From Ophiothrix spiculata (lineage: Eukaryota > Echinodermata > Ophiuroidea > Amphilepidida > Ophiotrichidae), in assembly GCA_000969725.1 (NCBI GenBank), contig JXSR01S018543.1: a stretch of 32,641 nt of DNA; one strand, given 5' to 3'. Position numbers and translations under genes: made by a program. This document shows positions 19,496-30,137 of the stretch, in pieces. The notes below the pieces were generated by a model, which worked only from the letters and a program-made list of their open reading frames with translations, was not told the DNA's origin and did no database searches. Numbering within the stretch: position 1 is the stretch's first letter; each line of letters begins with the position of its first letter.

Positions 19496-19662
19496 ATGCC
19501 CATGATATACTTAAAAGACGCAGCTGGCGTGTGGTTTAATTTTAGACGTTACGAGGACGCTAACAAGCCGCTAGCAAGTTAAAAGATTTTCAACTTAAGC
19601 GTCTTCGTTAGTGTCTAGCTAGACGCTAGCTGCGTCTAGTCCTTAAAGTATATTATGGGCAT
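19496..19662. mobile_element. Palindromic MITE, 167 bp
   Basis: ATGCCCATGATATACTT on the left pairs with AAGTATATTATGGGCAT on the right, followed inward by AGACGCAGCT / AGCTGCGTCT and more GACGCTAGC-type words. The first 15 bases of the left end are also present in Y1 (to about 13560), where the rest is absent. Y1 could therefore hold an incomplete excision or deletion, or the Y module boundary lies inside the element. Confidence 0.72.
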
Positions 19663-19815
19663 TGCCAAGTTTAATTTGTGGCCTTAGGTCACCGAAGTGT
19701 TTAAGTATCTCTTTGGAGGGGGGGGGGGGGCTTTCCAGACTAATGTTTTATGCATGGGCTTGAATTTCTATAACTATATCATTGATCACATGCGTCTCCT
19801 ACGACCAACCTTATA

Positions 19816-19993
19816 GACCACTTTCGTATGTCCCGTAATGCATCTTTAAAGTACCGTAAACGCTCAGATGACCATATTATTACCTTCTGCGCAAATGACG
19901 TCATGCGCAAAACGTTGGAATATGGTCGTTCGCGCAGAAATGCCCGTATTTGGGGTACTTTCAAGATGCATTATGGGACATACGAAACTGGTC
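19816..19993. mobile_element. TA-flanked palindromic MITE, 178 bp, with CRE at the centre
   Basis: The ends GACCACTTTCGTATGTCCCG and the inverse of GGACATACGAAACTGGTC pair, then AATGCATCTT.AAAGTAC pairs inward. TA flanks both ends (19814-19815, 19994-19995). The centre is TGCGCAAATGACGTCATGCGCA-like: a perfect CRE octamer (19896-19903) between two TGCGCA words. The open frames on both strands (19779-19964, 19828-20016) are a by-product of the palindrome. Confidence 0.88.
19896..19903. promoter_or_regulatory. CRE octamer at MITE centre
   Basis: Perfect TGACGTCA flanked on each side by TGCGCA (NRF-1-like half-sites). Motif-only evidence. Confidence 0.45.
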
Positions 19994-19998
19994 TATTG

Positions 19999-20534
19999 GG
20001 CAATTATCGCCAGTGAAGCGTCATATCCATGCGAAACGTAGCTTGATATGACACTGAGCGATTTCTCATATCATGTTAACGCTGAACCAATTAACAAATT
20101 TATCATACAAATATAACTAAATCTATTCCAATTTAAAAACTTATTATTTATAAATAGACAAATCCTGGAAAAAGAATATTGCGCCTCGATTCGCTCAGTC
20201 TGGGTTTGATGCAAAATATATCAGATCCCTGTTTTTTTTAAATATGGATGAACTATCTTAAAATTACAAATACAAAGCATAGTAGGGTTTTCCATAAAAG
20301 GTTGTATGTACAAAAGTTTGAAATACTGGATATTGTTTCGGCTGCTTATCTCGGCAAAAATCTTTTAAGGTTAAAAAGGTAGACTACTTGTACATGTAAT
20401 CTGTTTCTTTCTGACTTGAATGGTTATCTGAACAATTGGTTTGATATTTTAAAAAGATCAGCGTATTACTTGGGTATTAAAAAACAATACTGTCTGGTTT
20501 AGAAACCAATCCAATAAGCTACAGCAGGAATGGG
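19999..20534. other. No gene; one small imperfect hairpin
   Basis: ATCGCCAGTGAAGCGTCATATC near 20005 pairs imperfectly with GATATGACACTGAGCGAT ending at about 20072. The rest to 20534 is AT-rich with nothing recognised. Confidence 0.5.
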
Positions 20535-21255
20535 AACAAAAGAACCAAAATGACCTATTCCTTTTGTTGGAAATAACATAACCTTGTCTTTTTAAGATAT
20601 CAGAAACTTAATAAATAGTGACAAATAATATTTTACCTAAATATAAAAGTTACTTTTAATTTTATTTGTAATTACAAAACCTGAAGGTCACCTCTAAAGA
20701 AAATTTATAAGGTTTGAATAAAACGGGAAGAGTATCGAAAAATCCATGTTCTCTACCTTCCCTATTTTGATAATAACATTGAAATACTAACTTGCAGTAC
20801 ATTAGTATCAGGAGAATAAATTATTATGGAAATAATAAATAAGCTCCACCTTCAGAAAGTGATAATCTATAGATAACTATATTCCTAACGGTCGCAAGGG
20901 ATTGCGAGTAGTATATCTTTTAATATCAAGAGAGTACTGAATTCCGATTTAAGTTACGCATTCAGTTATCTTATGTATGCATATATACCTCCGCTGGATC
21001 AATAAAGGTTAAGAATACGAGCAAGAAAAATAAGAGTTGTTTTGAAAACAAGTGCTTTATCCAGAAAATACAATTTTAATGAAGTAAAAATAGTAACTTG
21101 GTTAAAATCTCCCGAGTACAACCCCTTCCATCTATCTTTTTTGATAGATATCAGTGTTGTGCTATCACGGTATCGCAGTGTGATTAGCATTTCAATGTAT
21201 AACTTTAACAAGATTGTTTATCTGGAGCATTCCGATGCATGATTCTTTGATCTTG
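20535..21255 (+). repeat. Module W, copy 2
   Basis: Paralogue of 6640-7355 with the same order of landmarks (ATCTATAGATAACT at about 20866, TCAAGAGAGT at 20927, AGGTTAAGAATACGAGCA at 21006, CCAGAAAATACAAT at 21060). It opens the second large arm about 13.9 kb downstream of the first. Confidence 0.75.
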
Positions 21256-23469
21256 AACACTTCTTTTACAATCTGTTGCAGTAATACATAAAATCAAGAG
21301 TCGGGTAGAAATTTGAATGAATCTGTTAATTTAGGCCTATACTGTTAATATTTCAAAACAATGACTCATTGGTGTCATAAAGGGGAAATACTGACATTCT
21401 GTTTTCTTCTTTTTTTTTTATGTCAAACAAGGTTTTAACAGTAAATCACAAAAAAACACGACAGTCGCCAAAACAACAGTTCACTTCCTATATTGAAGCA
21501 GTTAGCCTGTTTCGAGGAGGGAAAGAGGTATCCTATGGGAAACCTAAGCAACCATGACAGCACCACTAGAAAGATCACCTCACTGCATGGGGAGATGATT
21601 TGCCAATGTGATTTACAGTTTCTCGGTATAGATCTACATGCCCACTTTTGATTAAATATTTATAATAACAATACGCAAGTCATGTCCATCTTTTTTCTTA
21701 AAATTATATTAAAAATCTGTAGTCAACGGTCTTTTGAAAGTATGTAAAAAATCCTTTTTATCTCTACATTTACACAAACGTAAGAAGCATTTCAGATAAA
21801 TTGTTTTGATTTTCAGAGTATCAAGACTAAAAAATAAAAATAATAAAAATAACTATTCCAAGTAGTAAATGATTTAAATATGCATAGAGCTACCTGCGTT
21901 TAGTTAAAACATAAAAAACAAAAAACATGATCGGCAATTTTAGTACTTCTTATTTTTATACTTAAAGAACTTAAGCAATTATATTGATTGCCCTTTTGAA
22001 CCATACGAAACAATAGTGTTTGTACTTCGTAACAAAGATCTTAAAATCATTGTAAGGTCATTAATTTATTTTAACAAAACATACGTCAGTAACGATAGCT
22101 TTATGTTCGTGATAATGGGAAGGTCACATTAACATGTTTTATACTCAATTTAATTATAATAGCATATTTAATCTATTGGCAACAATATAGCAATTATCAG
22201 ATGCCTTTAATAGGTTATATTGGCTCAAAGGGTCAACAGGCAGAGTTTAATAAACATATAGAAATAACAATGTTTCCATTTTGTCACTAGAGATTTTCGA
22301 AAAATTATAAACCTTAAATAATAAATGGTGTCACTATAAATGATACATGCATCCGTTCGCCTCGAACCAGCCGTAAATATGGTTAACATCATTACGTTAC
22401 AGGTGAAACTACAAAGGTCAAACTTTGGCAACATTTACTTTTTTTCAGGTTCACAGTATTCACATCAACAGAAACCATGGGGCTGGCTGATCTTTAAACG
22501 AGTTATCTCAGCTTCAGATTTTACTTATTTGTACATAAAACCTTTACTTTTACTGGTCATAAGTTGTCTCCTGCGGGCCAAGTAAAGTTCAAATAGGTGA
22601 CGTTTTAATTTGTATAACATTTTCTTCACAACTGGGAAACAACAATATGTTCCTCAAAATAGTCACATTAATTGAGGGGTTTGTATTTTGTTTGTAATGT
22701 TCAGGTACCAATTCAAGAAAGGAAAATTTAAATAAGTTTGAAATAAAATATAATAATATGATTTTTGTCACATGCCTTATAATTTTCAGGTATGGCACAG
22801 ACAAAATAGATCTTACAAGAGTAAAAATTATAAACAATATAGAGCGCAAGACTTCCGTAAGTAACGCTCGTTTTATTTACATTATGAAAACCATTATTGT
22901 TCTGCTAATTTGTTTCAAAAACAAAGCTACAAACCCGTAATTTTCCTTTAATCTGATAATATAAAGATTAGTTTATTTCTTGGCAAACAGTCATATTAAT
23001 TTCAATACATGAAATGTTAAAAAACGTATCAAGTACCCATACGCTATCGTTTAGCGGTTATATAGTCATATACGAGAGTGGTAAATAAGTATGTTGCCTG
23101 AGACAAGAGGTGGGCTAGACCGTTGTTAATTAACATGTCATGTTGTTTATCTCGTTTGATGGATATTTGCTAAGTTTGATGTAAATATCTGCTTTCGTTT
23201 TTATTTTACAGAAACTTAAAAACTGCTTATTCGAGGTTAAATTTTAAAATGTTGCGAAGACAGATCTTATGGCATACCAGTTTAGTTATGTTAATTATTC
23301 GGTTTTCAAGATAAAAATCAAATCTAAGAAACCTCTAGCTATTTTAAGTTTATGCAAAATAAAAACAAAAGGAGATATTGCCAAATATTCATCAACTGAA
23401 TTGAATTAAATAACGTATACTAGTAATTAACAACTGCACAGCTCATCTCCTTTTACCTCAGCCAACGAA
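21256..23469. other. Long unique AT-rich stretch, no gene supported
   Basis: Open frames of 60-86 codons (22225-22434 minus, 22340-22585 plus, 22589-22849 minus, 22758-22940 plus) overlap on both strands and carry no motif I recognise. A slightly GC-richer patch at 21475-21600 is open for about 35 codons but stops. A perfect palindrome, GTGCAGTTAACTGCAC, lies just downstream near 23568. Confidence 0.4.
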
Positions 23470-24226
23470 CTAATTGAACATCCCCATGTTGTAATGCTAT
23501 CATGTTTCCGGTACTTTATATTCAGATTCATTACTTGTTAATTAAACTTGACATTTAACATTAGGCTGTGCAGTTAACTGCACAAAATAGATTTCACAGA
23601 ATATTCTACACTCATTTAAAAATAATCAAATTATTAGAAATTGTAATCGGGCATGTTGGAACGCTATTAGCGGTCATGATACTATCGCAACAAGTAAGCG
23701 TACATATCCGATATGTAAAGCTTGAACATGATTAAGTTTCAATGTGGCAATTTTAATGGCTATCGACTGAGTTAAAATGGATATGGTTCAAGGTTCCATC
23801 CTCATTTTAGGACCAAGAGAGGACCAAGGTACAATTCAATGTCGAGGGTTTTGTTCAATCCTGGGTCCCATGTGGGGATAAAATTTATTTTGAGCGCATA
23901 TCGAAAGAAAGTCTTAAAGCCTCCTACATCATGGTTAACTTAATCTGCTTATTGTGAAGCGAGTCATCATGTTTTATGTCTAAAAAAGCCCGGGATAAAA
24001 GCAACATAATATATATCTCGATACGTTTTCTCCAATTATTAATGTCCTTCGACAAAATTCCTGAACAGATTTAAAGGGCAAGAAACAGACGGATCCTCTT
24101 TGCAATAATTGGATCAATCACCAGTTTTCTATCACTAATGCCTATAATGTTATCCATTGGGGTTACTCTAAAAAAATGACAGTTTGAACATACGTCTCCA
24201 AATACGAAGAAAAGCACGCAAGTATG
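23470..24226 (+). repeat. Module Z, copy 1
   Basis: Shares GTAATCGGGC, GGTCATGATA, TATCGCAACAAGTAAGC, CGATATGTAAAGCTTGAACA, GTGTGGCAATTT-like words, ACAGACG and TTTGCAATAATTGGATCAATC with copies at 25980 and 27903. It ends at the TTAA target of the family A MITE. Confidence 0.8.
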
Positions 24227-24230
24227 TTAA

Positions 24231-25076
24231 AGGGACTATCCTAGATTCCACTTAGAATTAAAAACTTATGGAAATGCTCTAAATAAAGTTTAAACGTGTA
24301 GTAATATCCAAAAATTACAAAAATTTGCACAGAAATGGCTCAAATTGAGAGATAACTAATTTGCAATATATCATTATCTGATGGTGGTGTATCTTGTGGT
24401 TTCTGAATCCTAAATTCGTACCCCAGATCTGGATTTACCAGATAAAAAATCAAACAAATCTCTTAGAGATAATTTATTACATATTAGAAACAAAATCTTT
24501 TTAAATTTTGAAACTAGAAACACTGTTTTCACATCTTTTTTTATTCGCCGGCGAAAAATTTAAAGCAGATAAAGAATTGCAATTTTTTTCTAATAAATAA
24601 ATAAATACTGGGGATTTATAGTGCGCTATGCCTCCAAGATTTGTAATTCCACTCGGCCTCTACACACTTTACAGGTGTTCGCTGACCACTGTGGCCCAAG
24701 TAAGCTCCATTCCACACCAAGCATCATTTCAGGTTCTGCGACAACCTCTAGGGGCGCTGAACCTTGATCAGCCCACATACGTACCATCGCTGCCCGGATC
24801 AGCTCCCCGAGTTTCGTATGGGTTTCCACGAGACAATTAGCAGTTAGTTCCTTGTCCAAGGGAATTTCAAGCACACTCAACTTTTTTGGCACCAGCGGGG
24901 TTCGAACTCGGGACCTTCCGCACCGCAAGCGAGCGCCTTACCGATTGAGCTAACTTGACTGCTAATATTCCTCAAAATCATGGAAAACTACTTGTAGGTT
25001 ATATTACTATAAACATGTTTTACCGATATATGTAAAAAATATATAGGTGAAAAATTAGTGGGAATAATCTAGGCCA
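24231..25076. mobile_element. Family A TTAA MITE, second copy, split by a SINE and truncated at the right
   Basis: Begins AGGGACTATCCTAGATTCC right after TTAA (24227-24230) and follows the 10402-10811 element throughout (CACTTAGAATTAAAAACT, AATTTGCACAGAAATG, AAACTAGAAACACT, CGCCGGCGA). It ends at ATCTAGGCCAGT without the final CCCT and TTAA. The related site at about 26461-26480 (GTTTGCTAATAAGTGATGAAG) lacks the element. The right end has therefore suffered a small deletion. Confidence 0.88.
24596..24961 (-). mobile_element. tRNA-derived SINE, apparently full length, minus strand
   Basis: Read on the minus strand, the 5' head has an A box (GTTAGCTCAATCGGTAA, 24938-24953) and a B box (CGAGTTCGAACCCC, 24897-24911), the Pol III internal promoter. 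Next come an A-rich junction, a body containing CCCTTGGACAAGGAACTAAC, and the 3' end GCGCACTATAAATCCCC with an (ATTT)n tail at 24596-24605. CTAATA flanks both sides (24590-24595, 24962-24967), a likely target duplication. It is clearly more GC-rich than its surroundings. The tRNA arms do not fold properly, so it is not a tRNA gene. The 100-codon minus frame through it is incidental. Confidence 0.88.
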
Positions 25077-25082
25077 GTGATG

Positions 25083-25197
25083 AAGTACGAACCCTTGCAA
25101 ATAAACACTGAAAACAAAGCACTGAAATGAGCAAATAAAACTTTATGACATAATCATTGAACATCTTGGTCTAATTGCTGACATTTACAGTCGCAGC
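25083..25197 (+). repeat. Module M, copy 4
   Basis: GAAGTACGAACCCTTGCAAATAA, then the core ATGACATAATCATTGAACATC at 25145 and CTAATTGCTGACATTTAC. It runs directly into the tandem duplication that starts at 25198. Confidence 0.75.
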
Positions 25198-27282
25198 GAG
25201 CCATGCCATGTGTATAAAACATAATGTTATGTTACTTTAATGTCCAATCGTTTATATCATCAGAGTCAGAGAAATGTATTTGTATACGAGATATGACGTT
25301 GAGTTATTGATTTATTAAAGATCTGCAAACATGAAACAAGAGCCGAAAAAACTATGGTACAGATTGTATAACGTATATTACATAAATTCATCTTCGTAAC
25401 CTACCGAGATATCCCTTCAAACAAATGCAAGTACATTATAATTGATTTTTGTTTTAACAAAATTGACATGTAATATGAAACTGTTTACATGTGGTCTATT
25501 ATAGAGACTAATAAAACCATTACTAGAAATAATATTGGATATTTATATGCGCTTTGATTCACATTAGCATTTGACATTATTATACCCTGATGATAAGAAA
25601 TGATCATAAGAATTAACTAAGTGCATTACTTTAATAAATCAATCTGCCAACCAGTTAACCAAAATGAAGGTAAAAAGAATCAAGCGTTTATGTGCCAAAT
25701 TAAATTTCGTGAACCATGTGTACAGCGATAAGCAACATTTAATTATTTAAATATAAAGTAGATCCAACGGACAAGGTAACAAAACACATCAAGGATCAAA
25801 CTTGATACAGAAGGTTACTTAGAGCATAATTAAATAACTAAAGAAAAACAAAGTAAGCCAACTTAATGTGGGGAGGATAACAACATAAGCCTAATGTGTA
25901 ACATTTAATTAGTTACTATAACTTCAAAGACGTGGTCACGAAATTAGAAGTCACAGATTATTCCATACTCATTCAAAATAATCAAATCATTATAAATCGT
26001 AATCGGGCGGGCATATTGGAACTTTCAGAGGTCATGATAATATCGCATCAAGTAAGTAAGCAAATCCGGTATGTAAAGCTTGAACATGGTTTAGTTTCAG
26101 TGTGGCAATTTAAATGGCTATAGGTTGTGAAACAAAAAAATACTGTTCCCCGTTTTCACCCTTATTTTATCGATCGCGAGGTCCAAGGTTATTTTTTTTG
26201 TCGAGAGTTTTATTTTGAGCGCACGGCAAATGCATCATTGTTAATTTTGTCTGCTTATTGTGATGCGAGAGTCGTGTTTTATGCATAAAAGAAAATTCCT
26301 AAACAGTTGTAGATGGCAAAAGACAGACGCATTCTTTTTGCAATAATTGGATCAATCATCAGTTTTCCATCACGTATGCCAATAATGTTATCTATTGAGG
26401 GTCACTCTGAAAAAAGTCAGTTTCAACATATGGCCTGTAACATACAAACAAGCATGCAAGTTTGCTAATAAGTGATGAAGTACGTAACCTTGCAAATAAA
26501 TAAATAAATAAAACAAATGAAATGAACACATTAAAATCTATATGACATAATCATCGAACATCTTGCTCTAATTGATGACCTTTACATCCGCATAAAGGTT
26601 CACTTCATCATCCTCGTCTTTGTGCAGACTTAATAATTTGATATTACTTTAATCTCAAACCGTTTATAACATCACAGTCAGAGAAATGTATTTGTATACA
26701 ACATATGACATTGAGTTTATTGGCTTATTAAAGATCAGCAAACGTAAAACAAGCTGAAGGAACTTTGGTTCAGATTGCTCAAACTATTACGTAAGTCTTG
26801 AGACATCTTTATGTACAAAGGCAAGACAAGTAAACTATAATTTCTATTGTTTTAATACAATTTTGATGTGTCTTCTGCAAATGTTTACACAGATGCAATG
26901 GATATTGATTAAACCATTACTAGAAATAATATTATTTATATGTGCTTTTATTTTAGTTAGCATTTGACATTATCCTGTTAATAAGAAATGATCATAGGAA
27001 TTTACCAAGTGCATTACTTTAATAAATCAATCCGTCAACCAACCAATTAACCAAAAAGATGGCAACAAGAATTATTCGTTCATGTGCCATATCAAATTGT
27101 GTTTAGTGATTAAAATTAATTAGGTACTAAAACACCTTAAACGTGCTCACACGAAATACGTAGACAGTTGCATATGAAGAATATTAGTAACCTCTAAAGT
27201 GAGATACTGGTGGTGAAGTAAATTTTAGTTTACTGCTGAATTTTAGATATTCCTTGGACTCCCTTGGATTTTGGAAGTAAAT
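25198..27282 (+). repeat. Recent tandem duplication, unit 1 (2085 bp)
   Basis: The unit starts GAGCCATGCCATGTGTATAA and contains, in order, an N-type segment, a unique patch (25735-25920) missing from unit 2, module Z copy 2 (CGTGGTCACGAAATTAGAA, GTAATCGGGCGG), module M copy 5 (core at 26542), and a second, older N-type segment at about 26690-27150. It ends at GAAGTAAAT directly before the next GAGCC. The unit is thus itself built of two diverged half-units. Confidence 0.9.
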
Positions 27283-29241
27283 GAGCCATGCCATGTGTAT
27301 AAAACACAATGTTGATATTACTTTAATGTCCAATCGTTTATATCATCAGAGTCAGAGAAATGTATTTGTATACAATATATGACGTTGAGTTATTGCTTTA
27401 TTAAAGATCTGCAAACATGAAACAAGTGCCGCAAAAACTATGGTACAGATTGTATAACGTATATTACATAAATTCATCTTCGAAACCTTCCGAGATATGC
27501 CTTCAAACAAATACAAGTACAATATAATTGATTTTTGTTTTAACAAAATTGACATGTAATTTGAAAATGTTTACATGTGGTCTATAGAGACTAATAGAAC
27601 CATTACTAAAAATAATATTGGATATTTATATGCGCTTTCATTCACATTAGCATTTGACATTATTATACCCCGATGATAAGAAATGATCATAAGAATTAAC
27701 TAAGTGCATTACTTAAATAAATAAATCCGCCAACCAGTTAACCAAAAAGAAGGTAATAACAAGAATCATGCGTTTATGTGCCATATCAAATTTCGTGAAC
27801 CATGTGTACAGCGATAAGCAAAATTGAATTAGGTACTCAAACTTCAAAGACGTGGTCACGAAATTAGAAATCACATATTATTCCACACTCATTTAAAAAT
27901 AATCAATTCATTATAAATCGTAATCGGGCTTTTTGGGACGACTTCAGAGGTCATGATTATATCGCAATAAGTAAGTAAGCATATCCGATATGTAAAGCTT
28001 GAACATGATTTAGTTTCAGTGTGGCAATTTAAATGGCCATTGGTTGAGTATTAAATAATTACTGTTTCCTGTTTTAACCCTTATTTTAATGATCGCGAGG
28101 TCCAAGGTTCAATTTTTTGTCGAGGGTTTTATTTATTCCTGGGCCACATCATGGGAAAGGATATAAGCGCACGGCAAATGCATCATTGTTAACTTTGTCT
28201 GCTTATTGTGATGCGAGTCGTGTTTTATGCATAAAAGAAATGTCCTGCGACCGAATTCCTGAACAGTTTTAGATTGCAAAAGACAGACGCATTCATTTTG
28301 CAATGATTGGATCAATCATCAGTTTTCCATCACGCATGCCAATAATGTTATCTATTGAGGGTCACTCTGAAAAAGTCGGTTTTAACATATGGCCTGTAAG
28401 TTACAAACAAGCATTCAAGTGTGCTTATAACTTGGAAATACGTACCCTTGCAAATAAGTAAATAAATAAAACCAATGAAATGAACACATTAAAATCTATA
28501 TGACATAAACATCGAACATCTTGCTCTAATTGGTGACCTTATGCATGCGCGGAAATGTTCACTTCATCATCCTCGTCTTTGAGCAAACGTAATAATTTGA
28601 TATTACTTTAATCTCAAACCGTTTATAACATCACAGTCAGAGAAATGTATTTGTATACAACATAATGACATTGAGTTTATTGCCTTATTAAAGATCAGCC
28701 AACGTAAAACACGCTGAAGGAACTTTGGCTCACATTGCAAAAACTGTATTACTTAAGTACATTTTCTTGAGGCATCTCTATGTACAAAGACAAGTACATT
28801 ATATTTTCTTTTGTTTTAATAAAATTGACGTGTCTTCTGCAAATGTTTATATATAGTCCGTGGAGACTGATTAAACCCTTACTAGAAATAATATTATTTA
28901 TATGTGCTTTTATTTTAGTTAGCATTTGACATTATCCTGTTAATAAGAAATGATCATAGGAATTTATCAAGTGCATTACTTTAATAAATCAATCCGTCAA
29001 GCAATTAACCAAAAAGATGGCAACAAGAATTATGCGTTTATGTGCCATATCAAATTGTGTTTAGTGATCAAAATTAATTAGGTACTAAAACACCTTAAAC
29101 GTGCTCACACGAAATACTCAGACAGTTGCAAATTAAGAAAATTAATAACCTCTAAAGTGACATACCGGTGGTGAAGTAAATTTTGGTTTACTGCTGAATT
29201 TAAGATATTTCTTGGACTCGCTTGGGTTTTGATAAGTAAAT
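27283..29241 (+). repeat. Recent tandem duplication, unit 2 (1959 bp)
   Basis: Starts GAGCCATGCCATGTGTATAA as in unit 1 and stays very similar (over about 550 bp only scattered substitutions and small indels). Z copy 3 follows at 27841, M copy 6 has its core at 28500, and it ends AAGTAAAT before GAGCAACC at 29242. Junction words GAGC at 25198, 27283 and 29242 place the breakpoints. Confidence 0.9.
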
Positions 29242-29261
29242 GAGCAACCATCAATCAATTG

Positions 29262-29375
29262 GTCACCTAGGGTATTAGCAAATTGAAGTAATGATAAATT
29301 CTTAATGACGTGCGCTTAAAATTTATTAATGAGTGTCTATCAGTAATAGCATAGCATGTGTTGCAGACCATAACT
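29262..29375 (+). repeat. Module E, copy 2
   Basis: Diverged copy of 16115-16222. It contains CAGACCATAACTG where copy 1 carries the Harbinger-like insertion after its TAA. Confidence 0.6.
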
Positions 29376-29899
29376 GAACTATATATCAATCTATTACTTA
29401 GTACATAATACCAAACAATGTAACTTGATTTGCTTATGGTGATCTCCCATCGCATCGGGAGGGGTTTCAAATATTTTTGTATGGGGACGTGCCTGCCAGA
29501 GTTTGACAATATGACCGCCCCCCTTATACCTTCTTTGACTTAAAAACACCCATTGGTATACTACTTTTGACGCTATGGACTGTGCTCGTAGAATATCATC
29601 CATAAGTTATATGTTTAACATAAAACCTTGTAAAGTCCTCACGCAAGTGAGATATGAGTTATTTTGGAAATTAAAATCGTTACTTGCTTAATAGGGGCAA
29701 ACAAAAACTAAATACTTGCTAAGAGGTTAACAAAAATGATTACTTAAATTTTCAACAATTATACTTACTTAGGGTGTATGTTTGATATTATGCAAATACT
29801 TGTTTAGGATGTTCTTTGTAAGTCCTTGATCACCCTGATGCCTCCCTTTCAATGATGACAGATTCCCAACCCGGGGGTTGGTCCAGGTAGGATGGTAGG
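29376..29899. other. No gene supported
   Basis: A moderately GC-rich patch at 29440-29525 (ATCGGGAGGGGTTTCAAATA, GACGTGCCTGCCAGAG) looks like a fragment of a dispersed repeat. Overlapping minus-strand frames here have no recognisable domain. A repeat-like segment also starts near 29830. Confidence 0.4.
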
Positions 29900-30020
29900 A
29901 TCAAGCCTATGACCGTGACTTGAAATGACCTTGGATAACCTTGTGTTAACTCTCCTGTCAAATTGTGCGCCTTGACCTCAGAATGACCTTTGGTGACCTT
30001 TGACCTTGAATTTCCTCCAT
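29900..30020 (-). promoter_or_regulatory. Cluster of AGGTCA half-sites
   Basis: On the minus strand AAGGTCAAAGGTCACC is followed by AAAGGTCATT, GAGGTCAAGG and CCAAGGTCATTTC. The first two half-sites form a DR1 arrangement and the third is at DR4 spacing. These are nuclear-receptor-type motifs by established knowledge. The cluster is probably part of a dispersed repeat (29830-30130), so binding is only a possibility. Confidence 0.5.
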
Positions 30021-30137
30021 GGACCACCCCTATAACACTAAAGGGGCCAATGTTCATAGTACAAGTTTGGTTCAGGTAGGGTCAAGGGTTCTAGAGTTAT
30101 AAACTGACAAACAAATACACATACATCCCGTGAAGTA

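Larger units (their letters stand above)
16826..19510 (+). repeat. Module Y, copy 2 (paralogue 11216-13560)
   Basis: High-similarity direct copy of Y1, longer because of three insertions (17416-17721, 18480-18715 and 19109-19439), each with an empty counterpart in Y1. It lacks Y1's 131-bp tandem duplication and the 12042 palindromic MITE. Its start carries a GC-rich patch, AACGCGATAACGCTTTCG through CGATATCGCG. No reading frame survives intact in both copies. Confidence 0.88.

Noticed and set aside
19779..20016. Overlapping open frames on both strands
   Set aside because: They lie over the palindromic TA MITE, whose symmetry opens both strands at once.
21460..21640. Slightly GC-richer patch considered as an exon
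   Set aside because: The only frame open across it ends after about 35 codons and has no motif; the donor-like GTATCC is weak.
24626..24928. 100-codon minus-strand frame and an opposing 70-codon frame
   Set aside because: Both lie inside the tRNA-derived SINE. SINEs are not coding, and the openness follows from the SINE's higher GC.
24885..24961. Functional tRNA gene on the minus strand
   Set aside because: A and B boxes are good, but the arms mispair and it is joined to a SINE body with tail and target duplication.
10985..28545. Evenly repeated M cores considered as a CRISPR-like or phage array
   Set aside because: Spacing is kilobases, flanks are homologous rather than unique spacers, and everything else in the window is eukaryotic in character.
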